From the NCBI GenBank assembly GCA_013289715.1, contig JABCZJ010000025.1, positions 1 to 53,482 on the forward strand: a DNA stretch of 53,482 nucleotides, in the 5' to 3' direction. Below, piece by piece: positions 33,381 to 42,807 of the stretch (the first letter of the stretch is position 1; every line of letters starts with the position of its first letter). A program made the translations under genes and the position numbers. The notes beneath the pieces are model-generated. The model ran no database searches and was not told the origin of the DNA. It saw only the letters and a list, made by a program, of their open reading frames with translations. Source of the stretch: Acidobacteriota bacterium (GTDB lineage Bacteria > Acidobacteriota > Terriglobia > Acidiferrales > UBA7541).

Positions 33381-36248
33381 TCAGACGGGGGAAACCTTGC
33401 CAATCAGAGTAAAGGGAGCCCAGTGGTAGGGGTGGGGGTAGCGTTCGCGCAGCTCGATCATCGCTCCCCGCAGGGCGGTCGACTTACCCGCCCCGTCCTG
33501 GAAGCGCCGGTAGAAAATGGCCATAAAATCCGCGGTGCTCTGGTCATGAACGTCCCACAGCGTCAGAAGCAGGGAGTGTGCTCCGGCATAGAGGAGTCCG
33601 CGTATCAGGCCGAGCAACTCGTCTCCAGGAGTTACGACGTTTATTCCCGTAGCGCAACCGCTCAAGGTCACCAATTCAGCGTTGAGCTTGAGCTGATAGA
33701 GATCGTAAAGATTCAGATACGCGTCGCCCAGCCGAATCCCCGAGAACATCGGATTGTCTTGCCGGAACTTGCCATGCGTCGCAATGTGAATCAGCCGGCT
33801 TTGCAAACCCTTCTCGCGCAAGAGCTGCTGGTTTGCTTGCGCGCCAACAAATAATTCCGCATCCGACGCCATTTCCGCCACGGCGCGAACTTCCTCCAGA
33901 ATCAAAGGCGCCCGCGCATCGGGAATTCCCAACACCAGGGACGGGCCACTGGCGTGCGCAGGTTTTTCCTGGCAGTGGGCAAAAATACTGGCGCTCGGCG
34001 CATAAGAGATCGTGAAGGAATCGATCAGATATCCTGTGTCGTCCAGCAAAGCGTGGAAGGGGAGATAGTGCAGCACGCCGTGCGGCACGATGATCAGGTG
34101 TCGCGCGGAAATGTGCGCGCGAACCGGCGCCCACACCTCTTCGTAAAGCTGGCGCAAGTGCGCTTGCACTACGCCCAACATCGATTTTTCAAACGTCCGC
34201 GCATATTCAGCGCCCAGCTTGAATTTCGAAATCTGGAAATGCAGCATGCGCAGCAGGTTGATCACCCTCGACATCGGCGTCAGCGGCACGATTTTCAGCC
34301 CGTCGTGCGTCACTAACGCGGCGATGAACTGGTCCTTCAGGCTGAAATATTCTACAAGCACAGCTTCCGCAGGCAGGCACGCGCGAATGGTGGCCAGCGA
34401 CCTGATTGCCGGTCCCTGGCTCGCGCCCTCCGACTGCGGCAATTCCCGCAGTACATGCAATAGCTCGTTTTCGTGCGTCAGGGCCTCTCTCTGCAGCTTC
34501 GCTATGCGCTCCGGCGACGGCTCTTCCGCGCGCAACTGCTCAATTTCAATGCGCCGGTAATACCAGTTGAGTTCCTCGCGCATTTCACGGATGTGGCGCA
34601 CCAGTTCGCTCTGGCCCGTGTCCGCCGGCCTGATCGCCGGACCCGAACGCATCAGAAGTTCCGCCAGGCTGCGCGACTTGGCCATTTCGATATAGCCGAA
34701 CGACTCCTCCGCTCCATTCGGCCGTTCCGCGCGTACCAGGCACAGTTCGACCAGGTTCTCGTAAACTTCCAGGCGATTCTTCATGAACGCGATCTTCAGT
34801 TCCTCGCCATGCAAGCTGCTGCGCAAAGTCTCCAGAGACTGGCGCGCCTTCTGGTAGGAATCGTAGGCGGCGGAAAGGTCCCCGGAAGCCTGCTGAATCT
34901 GCCCCATCAGAAAATGCGCCTGATAGTGCAGCACCGGAGCTTGCAAATGCGCCAGACGTTCGATCGCGCGAGAAGCCTCCGCCTGCGCGGCCCCCAGCTC
35001 TCCGGTTCGCACAGAAAGCCGTGCGAGCAGCAAGTGGCAAAGGACGGCTTTGTTCGGCAGGAACGAGCCATCAAAAAATGTCGCCGCGCCGGTACACAGC
35101 CGTCGCGCTTCGAACAACCGGCCTTCATTGAAAAGAACCACGGCTTGGTACAGATCCATCAGCCACGGCCACACCAGGTTCTTTTCGCTGACAAATTTCG
35201 CGCGCGCCTGCGCAAACAATTCCAGCGAACCGAGTGCTTTTCCCAGTTGGCTGGAAGCCATGGCTTCATAGGCCTGGCATTTCGCTTCCTCGTACCCCAT
35301 TCCCAGCTTCCGGAAACGCAAAGAGCCTTCGTGCGCGGCCTCTTTCGCTTCGCTGCTCAGATTTAATTCCAGATAAATTTCCGATACGTCCAGGTAGCAG
35401 AGCGCCAGCACGTGCGCATCCCCATTTTTCTCGCACTCTTCGCGCGTAGCGCGCAGCATCTCGATCGCCTTGCTGTATTCCCCCCGCAGATAATAAAGGT
35501 AGGCAATGTTGTAGTCGCTTTGCGTCACCAGCAGCGTCATGCCATGGCTCACGCACATTTCCCTGGCGCGCTGGTAGGTCGCGAGCGCCCGCGGAAAATC
35601 ATTCAGCGTAATCAGGCACACTGCCATGTTGTAGAGCGCGATGGCCAGCCCCTCGGAATCGCGAAACGGCAGCAGCATCTCGTAGGCGCGCTCATAGCAC
35701 GCCAGCCCCTCCTCGAAACGGTCTTGGCGGTGGTAAATATTGCCGACATTGATCTCCACGTGCGCCCAGCGCTTATCGTCGCCCAAGTTCCGGAAGATTT
35801 TCTTGGCGTCGGCAGCGACTGCAAATGCCTGGTCGTATTTTCCCAGCAGAATAAAGGGCTGAATGGAGGGGATCAGCGTACGCGCTTCTTCCTCCGCATT
35901 TCCAATTTCGCGAAAGATGCGCAAAGCTTCGGCGTGAAAATCCAGCGCCTGCTGATTTTCTCCCAGCATGTAGAGAGCGTTGGCTTTTGCGCGCAAACTG
36001 CGCCCCAGCGCCTCTTGATTGCGCAATTGTCGCGCAATCGCCACGCTCGTTTCCGCCAGAGCAAGCGCCTCGCGCGCGTTTTCGCGCAATCTGCCGCGCA
36101 CCACATCATTCAGTTGCTGCACCACGGCGTCTTTCAACAAGCGCGGATGTGCCGCAATGAATTTGCTGCGATTGGATTCCGTCGCGAGATTCGCCAGCTC
36201 GCGCAGCAGCTTCTCGGAAAGCGGAGCCTTCTGGTTTTCCGGCTTCAC
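33381..36248 (-). CDS. TPR-CHAT protein, caspase-like protease
   Basis: 955 aa. The N-terminal 550 residues are tetratricopeptide repeats (recurring ALYNMAVCL, YNIAYLYYLRGEYSKAIEML and similar 34-residue units) that would bind partner proteins. A CHAT domain occupies about 640-955. The catalytic pair is intact: His825 (IHIATHGKF) and Cys865 (VTLSGCATG). CHAT domains are clan CD cysteine peptidases related to caspases and separase. Start GTG 36248 overlaps the sigma-factor stop (GTGA); an earlier GTG at 36293 would overlap far more. Cytoplasmic by sequence. Production is locked to that of the sigma factor. Confidence 0.9.
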   Translation of the reverse strand: MKPENQKAPLSEKLLRELANLATESNRSKFIAAHPRLLKDAVVQQLNDVVRGRLRENAREALALAETSVAIARQLRNQEALGRSLRAKANALYMLGENQQALDFHAEALRIFREIGNAEEEARTLIPSIQPFILLGKYDQAFAVAADAKKIFRNLGDDKRWAHVEINVGNIYHRQDRFEEGLACYERAYEMLLPFRDSEGLAIALYNMAVCLITLNDFPRALATYQRAREMCVSHGMTLLVTQSDYNIAYLYYLRGEYSKAIEMLRATREECEKNGDAHVLALCYLDVSEIYLELNLSSEAKEAAHEGSLRFRKLGMGYEEAKCQAYEAMASSQLGKALGSLELFAQARAKFVSEKNLVWPWLMDLYQAVVLFNEGRLFEARRLCTGAATFFDGSFLPNKAVLCHLLLARLSVRTGELGAAQAEASRAIERLAHLQAPVLHYQAHFLMGQIQQASGDLSAAYDSYQKARQSLETLRSSLHGEELKIAFMKNRLEVYENLVELCLVRAERPNGAEESFGYIEMAKSRSLAELLMRSGPAIRPADTGQSELVRHIREMREELNWYYRRIEIEQLRAEEPSPERIAKLQREALTHENELLHVLRELPQSEGASQGPAIRSLATIRACLPAEAVLVEYFSLKDQFIAALVTHDGLKIVPLTPMSRVINLLRMLHFQISKFKLGAEYARTFEKSMLGVVQAHLRQLYEEVWAPVRAHISARHLIIVPHGVLHYLPFHALLDDTGYLIDSFTISYAPSASIFAHCQEKPAHASGPSLVLGIPDARAPLILEEVRAVAEMASDAELFVGAQANQQLLREKGLQSRLIHIATHGKFRQDNPMFSGIRLGDAYLNLYDLYQLKLNAELVTLSGCATGINVVTPGDELLGLIRGLLYAGAHSLLLTLWDVHDQSTADFMAIFYRRFQDGAGKSTALRGAMIELRERYPHPYHWAPFTLIGKVSPV

Positions 36249-36856
36249 GCGAATCCCGTTTCCAGCAAGCGTTTGCGCAGCCGCCCGAGGCACCGCTGCC
36301 GGATGAACCCGATCGAACCCACCGCAATTCCCAGCGTCGCGGCGATTTCCTGATACGGCCGCACCGGCTCGTCATAAAAAAGCATATGCACCAGTTCCCG
36401 GCAGCGCGGCGGTAGTTCAGCCATCGCCTGGCGCAAACTCTGCTCGTCTTCCGCCTCTCGCAGAATCCCCTCGGCGCGCGCGGGCGTGCTCTGCTCGAAT
36501 TCCTTGGCGGCCGGATCCAGAACTTCCGTCCGCTGCTGCTGCCGTTTCCGGTGAAAACATTTGTGCGCGGTAACCTGCATGATCCATTTCGGCAGCGCCT
36601 TCACTTTGCGCAATTTGGGCAGTTCGGACAAAAGCTCCAGGCACACCGCCTGAAAAATATCCCTCGAGTCTTCTGTGGAGAAGCCATATTTTACCGGAAT
36701 CGAAAAGATGAGGTTCTTGTACTTGAAGATCAGCGCGCGCCAGGCTTCTTCGCTGCCGCCGATGCATTCGCGGACCAGCCGCGCGTCCGGCCACGCAGCG
36801 CGCGCGTCATCGTGCGCCGGCGTTTTTCGGGCAGCGTTGCGGCTCAGGCTCGCCAT
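36245..36856 (-). CDS. ECF-type RNA polymerase sigma factor
   Basis: 203 aa with sigma region 2 (ALIFKYKNLIFSIPVKYGF, then SRDIFQAVCLELL) and region 4 (MAELPPRCRELVHMLF, AATLGIAVGSIGFIRQRCLG); region 3 is absent, as in ECF sigmas. Start ATG 36856 follows directly after the TAA stop of the solute-binding-protein gene (TAAATG), and its stop overlaps the CHAT gene. It should therefore respond to the same promoter as the peptide transporter. Candidate regulators in context are the CHAT protein and the zinc-finger protein. Confidence 0.88.
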   Translation of the reverse strand: MASLSRNAARKTPAHDDARAAWPDARLVRECIGGSEEAWRALIFKYKNLIFSIPVKYGFSTEDSRDIFQAVCLELLSELPKLRKVKALPKWIMQVTAHKCFHRKRQQQRTEVLDPAAKEFEQSTPARAEGILREAEDEQSLRQAMAELPPRCRELVHMLFYDEPVRPYQEIAATLGIAVGSIGFIRQRCLGRLRKRLLETGFA

Positions 36857-38605
36857 TTATTGTACGTAAAGCTGTTCGATATTCCACAGCGCGTAAGGAA
36901 CCAGAATGGCCGGGCGAAAATTTCCCACGCGATTGGCAGCGCCCACCAGTATATTGGGGCTCACCAGGCAAATCACCGGCAGGTCCTCAGCCACGATCTC
37001 CTGCACCCGGTCGTACAGACTCTTGCGCTTCGCGTAGTCTAAAGTGACGAGTTGCTCCTGCATCAAGCGATCTATCTCGGCTTCCCACGGCGTCGCCGGC
37101 TTCTCCTGGCGCGGATGCCACAGGTGAGTTTCGCCGCTCGATAGCCACACGTTCATCTCCGAAGTTGGATCCGCATCGCCGCTCACCAATCCCATCAGCG
37201 CCGCCTCATAGTTGTAGGTATTGGTCAGCCGGTCCACCATCGCGCGAAATTCCAGCGGCACTACCTGCACCGTCATTCCCAATTGGCTCAAATCATCTTG
37301 CACGATCGTCGCGATTTTCGTCCGCTGCGCGTTCGATGAACTCGTCAGAATCGAGAATTCTACGTGATCGCCGCGCGCATCCAGCAGTGCGCCATCGCTC
37401 TTCCACGAAAAACCCGCGGCCTGCAGTAGTTGCCGCGCGCGCTCCAGCGATCGCGCCGGACGCGCAATCTTCTCGTCCAGCCACAGTTTGTTTCCCGGCG
37501 TCACCTGATCCCAGATCGGCGTCGCGCGTCCGCTATAAACCAGGCGCACGATCCCTTCGCGGTCAATCGCCGCCGAAACAGCTTGCCGGAAACGCAGATC
37601 TTGAAACCACGTTTGCTTGTTGGCAATTTCCGGAAGTCCTTTCGCAGCCAGATCGTTCATGTTGAAGAAGAGGAAATTGTATTCGAGCCCCGCGCCCAAA
37701 TCGTCTAGATGGTAGCCCTTCCGCGATTGCTGCTTTTGCAGCACCGCAAAATTGTCCGCGCTGAATCGGCTGAGCACGTCCGTGTCACCGGACTGGAAGC
37801 GAATCACCTGCGCGTCTTCGCTCGGAACAAAAAGAAACACAACTTCGTTCAGATACGGCAGTTGGTTTCCAGCGCGGTCCGCCTTCCAATAATATGGATT
37901 GCGCTCCAGCACCACGCGTTGCCCGGCCACATATTCCTTCAAACGAAATGGGCCGAGCCCGGCGAATTGGCCCGGCGGCATGGAAAGACTCCACGCCTGA
38001 GCAAACCCGCCAGCCCGGTAGCCGCTCTCCAGAAGATGCCGCGGCAAAATAGCGATGCTATCGAACAATCGCTCGGCGGCGGCATAGGGTTGCGCCAATT
38101 CAAAACGGACGGCGAAGTCATTCACTTTCACAACCGTAATAGGCTTTCCGCCCACCAGCAGCAGGTCTCGCTGCGAAGAATCAACTTTGTCGTCGAGGTA
38201 AACCCGAAAACTAAATGTCACGTCGTCCGCGCTGAATGGTTCGCCATCGGAAAAGCGCACTCCATGGCGAAGTTGCAGCGTATATTGCCGCCCGTCGCGC
38301 GAGACGCTCCACGATTTTGCCAGCGCAGGTTCCGTCTTGAGCGACCCGCGGTTAATATGAATTAAATCAGCCGTCAGGCAGCGAATCACATCGCGCGAAG
38401 GCTCATCCAACGCAAGTGCCGGATTCAACGTTTTTGGTTCCGATCGTAAAGCAATCACCAGTCGGCCACCCGCATGGCCTGGAGCACCCTCGGTGAGCAT
38501 CCGCTCTTCGCCTGCCTGCGCGGTGAAACCGCGCGCGACCGAGCAGGAGCAAGAAAGTGCCACGAGCAGGACCAGGCACACACGCGATAGCCGATTTCTC
38601 CCCAT
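36857..38605 (-). CDS. oligopeptide ABC transporter solute-binding protein (family 5)
   Basis: 582 aa. N-terminal signal (MGRNRLSRVCLVLLVALSCSC) that could be a lipoprotein signal although the lipobox is not canonical. The family-5 hallmarks are GGRLVIALRSEPKTLNPAL, WSVSRDGRQYTLQLRHGVRFSDGEPF and the ADDVTFSF segment. It would bind peptides or other substrates outside the membrane for the permeases encoded upstream. It is 31 bp after the second permease gene. No gap separates it from the sigma-factor gene that follows. Confidence 0.9.
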   Translation of the reverse strand: MGRNRLSRVCLVLLVALSCSCSVARGFTAQAGEERMLTEGAPGHAGGRLVIALRSEPKTLNPALALDEPSRDVIRCLTADLIHINRGSLKTEPALAKSWSVSRDGRQYTLQLRHGVRFSDGEPFSADDVTFSFRVYLDDKVDSSQRDLLLVGGKPITVVKVNDFAVRFELAQPYAAAERLFDSIAILPRHLLESGYRAGGFAQAWSLSMPPGQFAGLGPFRLKEYVAGQRVVLERNPYYWKADRAGNQLPYLNEVVFLFVPSEDAQVIRFQSGDTDVLSRFSADNFAVLQKQQSRKGYHLDDLGAGLEYNFLFFNMNDLAAKGLPEIANKQTWFQDLRFRQAVSAAIDREGIVRLVYSGRATPIWDQVTPGNKLWLDEKIARPARSLERARQLLQAAGFSWKSDGALLDARGDHVEFSILTSSSNAQRTKIATIVQDDLSQLGMTVQVVPLEFRAMVDRLTNTYNYEAALMGLVSGDADPTSEMNVWLSSGETHLWHPRQEKPATPWEAEIDRLMQEQLVTLDYAKRKSLYDRVQEIVAEDLPVICLVSPNILVGAANRVGNFRPAILVPYALWNIEQLYVQ

Positions 38606-38636
38606 GCATCCACTCTTAGCAGAGATTTCCCGGTTT

Positions 38637-39716
38637 TTACAGCGGCACGGTCTTGTGAAGTTCCTGCAGAGCATCGGCGGCGGCGTAGAAGACCACAAAG
38701 AAGGGGATGATAAGCAGCGCCGGCAAGAACATCCACCAGTACGAGGAAAGAACCGAATACTGTTGCAGAGAAGTTAACAGCGCGCCCCAGCTGGGCATCG
38801 GCTCGCCAACACCCAGCCCCAGAAAAGTCAGTGTCACCTCAGCGAGCACATACTGAGGGACCAGCAGCGTGAACTGCGTAAGCAGCACCGCATACGTCTG
38901 TGGCAGCACGTGCCGTCGCAACAGGTATGCGTCGGAAGCTCCCATCCCGCGCGCCGCGAGCACGAAATTGCGTTCTTTCGCGCTGAGCACTACGCCACGA
39001 ATCAGCCGCGCGGGGCGGGTCCAGCCGATGAGTCCCATCACCGAGACAAGCAGCAGAAAAACCTGCCATTGCGAAATGTGCAGGGGCAGCGCAGCGCGCA
39101 CCGCGAATAACAGGTAGAGCCAGGGCAACGCGAGAAACAGCTCTGCTCCACGCATCAGAATTTCATCAATCCATCCGCCGTAATATCCGGCGATCCCGCC
39201 TGCAAGTATTCCGACGGAAACAGAAAAAATAGCGGCAATCAATCCGGCCAGCAGGGAAATCTGGCCTCCGAAAAGAAATCTTGAAAACTGATCGCGGCCA
39301 TAGCCGTCCGAGCCCATCAGGAACATTCGTGCGGGCTTTTCGACGCCGAACAAATGCACGCGTGACGTGAAAACCCCGGCGATTTTGTAGGGCGCGCCGC
39401 GAACAAACCAGCGTAGCGGGTAAGGCTGATCCGAATCTGCGGCAGCACCCACAGGGATTGGGCTCGAATCGCGCGGGCCATAAACGAACGGACGAACCTG
39501 TAATCTCCCACCGCCGGCTACAAAATGGATTGCAGTTGGCGGCGCGAACGGCATGTCGCGATCCTGCGCCGCAAAATCATACGGAGCAAAAAAGCCCGCC
39601 AACAGCACGACGCCGCAGAATGCCGACAGCGCAACGACCGCCCACACGAGTTTTTGCCGTTGCGTCAGCACGTCAGTCCATCCGAATCCGCGGATCCGTT
39701 GCAAAAAGTAATGCAT
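38637..39716 (-). CDS. oligopeptide ABC transporter permease (OppC-like)
   Basis: 359 aa. An N-terminal helix, then an extracytoplasmic insert of about 100 residues (RPFVYGPRDSSPIPVG, PLRWFVRGAPYKIAG), then the membrane domain starting GSDGYGRDQFSRFLFG and the EAA-type loop ERNFVLAARGMGAS. The insert is longer than in common OppC and may touch the binding protein. ATG 39716 overlaps the preceding gene by 44 bases; GTG 39671, just after that gene's stop, is an alternative start. Confidence 0.88.
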   Translation of the reverse strand: MHYFLQRIRGFGWTDVLTQRQKLVWAVVALSAFCGVVLLAGFFAPYDFAAQDRDMPFAPPTAIHFVAGGGRLQVRPFVYGPRDSSPIPVGAAADSDQPYPLRWFVRGAPYKIAGVFTSRVHLFGVEKPARMFLMGSDGYGRDQFSRFLFGGQISLLAGLIAAIFSVSVGILAGGIAGYYGGWIDEILMRGAELFLALPWLYLLFAVRAALPLHISQWQVFLLLVSVMGLIGWTRPARLIRGVVLSAKERNFVLAARGMGASDAYLLRRHVLPQTYAVLLTQFTLLVPQYVLAEVTLTFLGLGVGEPMPSWGALLTSLQQYSVLSSYWWMFLPALLIIPFFVVFYAAADALQELHKTVPL

Positions 39717-40635
39717 CCGCGACGAGGTTTCCGGCCACCAGGAATACAGACGAGAGCATCACCGCGCCCACAACCACGTAGACATCTTTCGCGAGAATTG
39801 CATCCACCAGGAACGGCCCGATTCCTGGCCAGCTCAATACGACTTCCACAAGCAATGAAGCGCTCAACATCCCCGCGATCGAATACCCGAAAAGAGTAAG
39901 CAGCGGATTGGCGGCAACCGGTAACGCATAACGTAGCAGCACGCGGCGTTCAGAAATCCCGTGAGCGCGCGCAGCGCGCACAAAGGGAGCTTCCAGCACT
40001 TCGATCATTGCCGAACGCACATGCCGGACCAGCGGCGGCAGCGTCGCGAGCACCAGCCCGAGAGCGGGCAGAAAAAGATGAGCCGCAAGGTCCTTCACCT
40101 TGCCGCCGACGCTCAAATCCTCGAACCCCGCAGACATCATCCCGCCCGTCGGAAACCAGCCCGTGCGCACGGCCACTAACAACATCGCGAGAAACAAAAC
40201 CAGGTCCGGCACAGTCAGCAGCGAAGAAGTCGCAATTCCGCCTGCGCGGTCGCCCCATTTTCCGCGCCGCGCGGCGCTCCACATCCCGAAGGAAATCGCG
40301 AGCAGCCACGCAACCAGCAGCGCCGTCCCGGTCAAGAGCAGAGTATTGCGCGCGCGCACCGCCAAAAGCGGCGCAACCGGAGTGCCGTATGCGAATGAAA
40401 TTCCGAAGTCGCCGCGAAAAACGGAACGCAGCCAGTGTTCGTAGCGAATCGGAAAAGGTTTATCGAGTCCGTATTGGGAGCGCAGCGCGGCAACAGTATG
40501 TGCGGAGACTTGCGGATTCAAGCGAATCGGCGTGAAGAAGTCCCCCGGCGCCAGCTGTAGAATCCCAAACGAAAAAACCGAAATTCCGAAGAGCAGCAGC
40601 ACCGAGTGCACCAGCCGTCGCGCAAGATATTTCAT
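39673..40635 (-). CDS. oligopeptide ABC transporter permease (OppB-like)
   Basis: 320 aa, six transmembrane helices. The start MKYLARRLVHSVLLLFGISVFSF and the LAPGDFF segment are typical of OppB/DppB, and the cytoplasmic EAA-type loop reads EAPFVRAARAHGISERRVLLRYAL. Start ATG 40635 follows AGGG; the ATPase gene ends 7 bp upstream. Forms the membrane channel with the next gene product. Confidence 0.92.
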   Translation of the reverse strand: MKYLARRLVHSVLLLFGISVFSFGILQLAPGDFFTPIRLNPQVSAHTVAALRSQYGLDKPFPIRYEHWLRSVFRGDFGISFAYGTPVAPLLAVRARNTLLLTGTALLVAWLLAISFGMWSAARRGKWGDRAGGIATSSLLTVPDLVLFLAMLLVAVRTGWFPTGGMMSAGFEDLSVGGKVKDLAAHLFLPALGLVLATLPPLVRHVRSAMIEVLEAPFVRAARAHGISERRVLLRYALPVAANPLLTLFGYSIAGMLSASLLVEVVLSWPGIGPFLVDAILAKDVYVVVGAVMLSSVFLVAGNLVADALLFATDPRIRMD

Positions 40636-40642
40636 CGCGGCC

Positions 40643-41485
40643 CTATGCCGACCGCTCAAGCAGGATCGATTCCACGGAACGCACGCTCGCGAGAAGTTCC
40701 TTGGTATAAGAATGCTCGGGGGAAGCAAATAAACTGCGCGTGTTCTGCCAGTCCACAACCGTGCCCTGGTACATCACCGCGACATCGTCCGCAAACTCAG
40801 ACACCAAACGCAAATCGTGCGAGATGTGCAGGAAGCTCAGTGGATGCGCAGCCTGTAGCTCCTGCAGCAATTTCAAGATCAAAGCCTGGTTCGCTGCATC
40901 AAGATTCGATAGCGCCTCGTCCAGAATCAGCAACCGCGGGCCAAGCGCCAGCGCTCTGGCGATCGCAAGCCGCTGTCGTTGGCCGCCGCTGAACTCGAGC
41001 GGCCGTTTGCGCTCCCACGAAGGCTCCAGGCCCACTTGCTCCATCAATTGCAACGCTCTGTCGCGTCGCTGCGATTTCGTCCCCTCCCGCTGAATCAGCA
41101 GCGGCTCCGCGATGATCTCGCCAGCAGTCAATCGGGGGTTCAGCGCGGACGATGGATCCTGAAAAATCATCTGAACTTCGCGCCTCCCGGCAAAAAGTTC
41201 TTTCCCATTCAGCCCGAGCAAGTTCTTACCCGCAAGTTCGATCGTCCCCGCGCTCGGCCGCTCCAGCAACGCGATACACCGCGCCAGGCTTGACTTCCCC
41301 GCGCCAGACTCTCCCACCACCGCCAGCGTCTTACCTGGGAAAATCGTCAGACAAACGTCCTGAAACGCGTTGACGGTAATCTTGTCGCGCGAAAAAGGCC
41401 GCCGTTGCACGTACTCTTTGCTCAAGCCGGAGACGCGCAAGAGCGGCTCGAATTGACCGATGTTCGAATGCGGCCGCGGGCTCAT
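40643..41485 (-). CDS. oligopeptide ABC transporter ATPase (OppF-like)
   Basis: 280 aa. Walker A GESGAGKSS, Q-loop MIFQDP, signature EFSGGQRQRL, Walker B LLILDEALSNLD and switch HISHDL are all intact. Energises peptide import with the second ATPase encoded 42 bp upstream. Start ATG 41485. Confidence 0.9.
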   Translation of the reverse strand: MSPRPHSNIGQFEPLLRVSGLSKEYVQRRPFSRDKITVNAFQDVCLTIFPGKTLAVVGESGAGKSSLARCIALLERPSAGTIELAGKNLLGLNGKELFAGRREVQMIFQDPSSALNPRLTAGEIIAEPLLIQREGTKSQRRDRALQLMEQVGLEPSWERKRPLEFSGGQRQRLAIARALALGPRLLILDEALSNLDAANQALILKLLQELQAAHPLSFLHISHDLRLVSEFADDVAVMYQGTVVDWQNTRSLFASPEHSYTKELLASVRSVESILLERSA

Positions 41486-41527
41486 CCTCTGCCCCTGTCG
41501 TTCTCGCGTCGCGAAACGGATATCATC

Positions 41528-42352
41528 TTAAGTAACCATCTCGAAATCCATGTCTGCAGCAACGCTGGCGGGCGCCGCGGTTCGCAGCATCGCCTGCGTA
41601 CATGCATGCGAAGGATTCCGGTAGAGCTGCTCGAACGGTCCCTGTTCCACGATCCGGCCACTCGCCATCACCATCAAACGGTCCGCGAGGGTCGCCTGCA
41701 CTTCCGGCGCATGGCTGATCAATAAAATCGAAATACGCGATTCGCGTTGCAACTTCCCCAATAGCGCCAAAATTTCGCCCTGGCTCCGCGCATCGAGCGC
41801 AGCCGCCGGCTCGTCGGCAATCAGCAAAGCTGGTTTACACGCCAGAGCCTGCGCCAGGACCACTCGTTGCCGCTGCCCTCCGCTCAACTGGTGCGCATAC
41901 GCCGAACAGATTCGCCGCACGTCCGAAAAGCCAACGCGCGCCAGCGCCAATTCCGCCTCTGCGCGGCAGCGCTCCCATGCACAATCGTTGTGCGCGTGAA
42001 TCACTTCCGCCACCTGATCTCTTATTTTCATTACCGGGCTCAGCGCGAGCTCAGGTTCCTGGAACGCCAGCGAAATTCCCGTTCCGCGAATTGCGCGCAG
42101 CGCACGCGCGTCCTTCGCGAGCAACTCTTCCCCACGAAACTGGATTGACCCCGAGACGCGGGCCTGTTCCACGGAAAGCAATCCGAGCAGGGCGAGAGCA
42201 ATACTCGTCTTTCCGCATCCTGACTCTCCCATCAACCCCAATACTTCACCCTCACCGATTTCGAAGCTCACGTTCTGCACGGCGTCGTGCTGGCTTGCGC
42301 CCGTTCCGCGATAGGAGACGTTCAGGTCTTTGACTCGCAGCAAGACTTGCAT
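41528..42352 (-). CDS. oligopeptide ABC transporter ATPase (OppD-like)
   Basis: 274 aa. Walker A GESGCGKTS, Q-loop AFQEPE, signature HQLSGGQRQRV, Walker B LLIADEPAAALD and switch HAPEV. Start ATG 42352 follows AAGGA. First gene of the long leftward run that ends with the HD-GYP gene at 30246. An in-frame extension to 42460 has no ribosome site and is not used here. Confidence 0.9.
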   Translation of the reverse strand: MQVLLRVKDLNVSYRGTGASQHDAVQNVSFEIGEGEVLGLMGESGCGKTSIALALLGLLSVEQARVSGSIQFRGEELLAKDARALRAIRGTGISLAFQEPELALSPVMKIRDQVAEVIHAHNDCAWERCRAEAELALARVGFSDVRRICSAYAHQLSGGQRQRVVLAQALACKPALLIADEPAAALDARSQGEILALLGKLQRESRISILLISHAPEVQATLADRLMVMASGRIVEQGPFEQLYRNPSHACTQAMLRTAAPASVAADMDFEMVT

Positions 42353-42807
42353 TGATTCCTTCTCGCCGAATTTCCGCGTGGCGAAGATGGCGGTGACCGC
42401 GAGCCTGAACGGGCGGAGCGAAAGCGCTTCCGGCCGAACCCCTGCCCCAGTCTCGGTCACCGAGACCTTTCGCAGCCTCAGTTATTAAGGTAGAGGCGCG
42501 TTGCGCAGGTGTCGATGGACCATCGGTCTGGGTAGCCCTGTAAGTTACTGGTACGAAAGTACTAAGACGATGCAAGGCCGTGAAAACTAGACGCTCGTGC
42601 CGTCAAGGGCGGAGCGCGCGTTCAGGACTTTTCGCAACAGAGACCCTGGTAGGTCCAGCCAGGTGTCGGGCCATTTTCACATCCTATACAGCGACGACGG
42701 CCTCACCGTCTGTCGGTAGCCGCGCCGTTCTCCGGGGAGGCGAACACCCCATCAATAAGGATAGAATCCAACTCTTGCTTGCGTTCGAATGTTTTGGAGG
42801 TCGATCC
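42353..42807 (-). other. divergent intergenic region (Opp run / efflux operon)
   Basis: About 455 bp between two outward-facing operons. Candidate minus-strand boxes (TTGCAT near 42571, a weak -10 sixteen bases on) are below the quality of the promoters listed elsewhere. On the plus strand the TolC start has a clear TTGGAGG. No small gene or hairpin seen. Confidence 0.4.
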
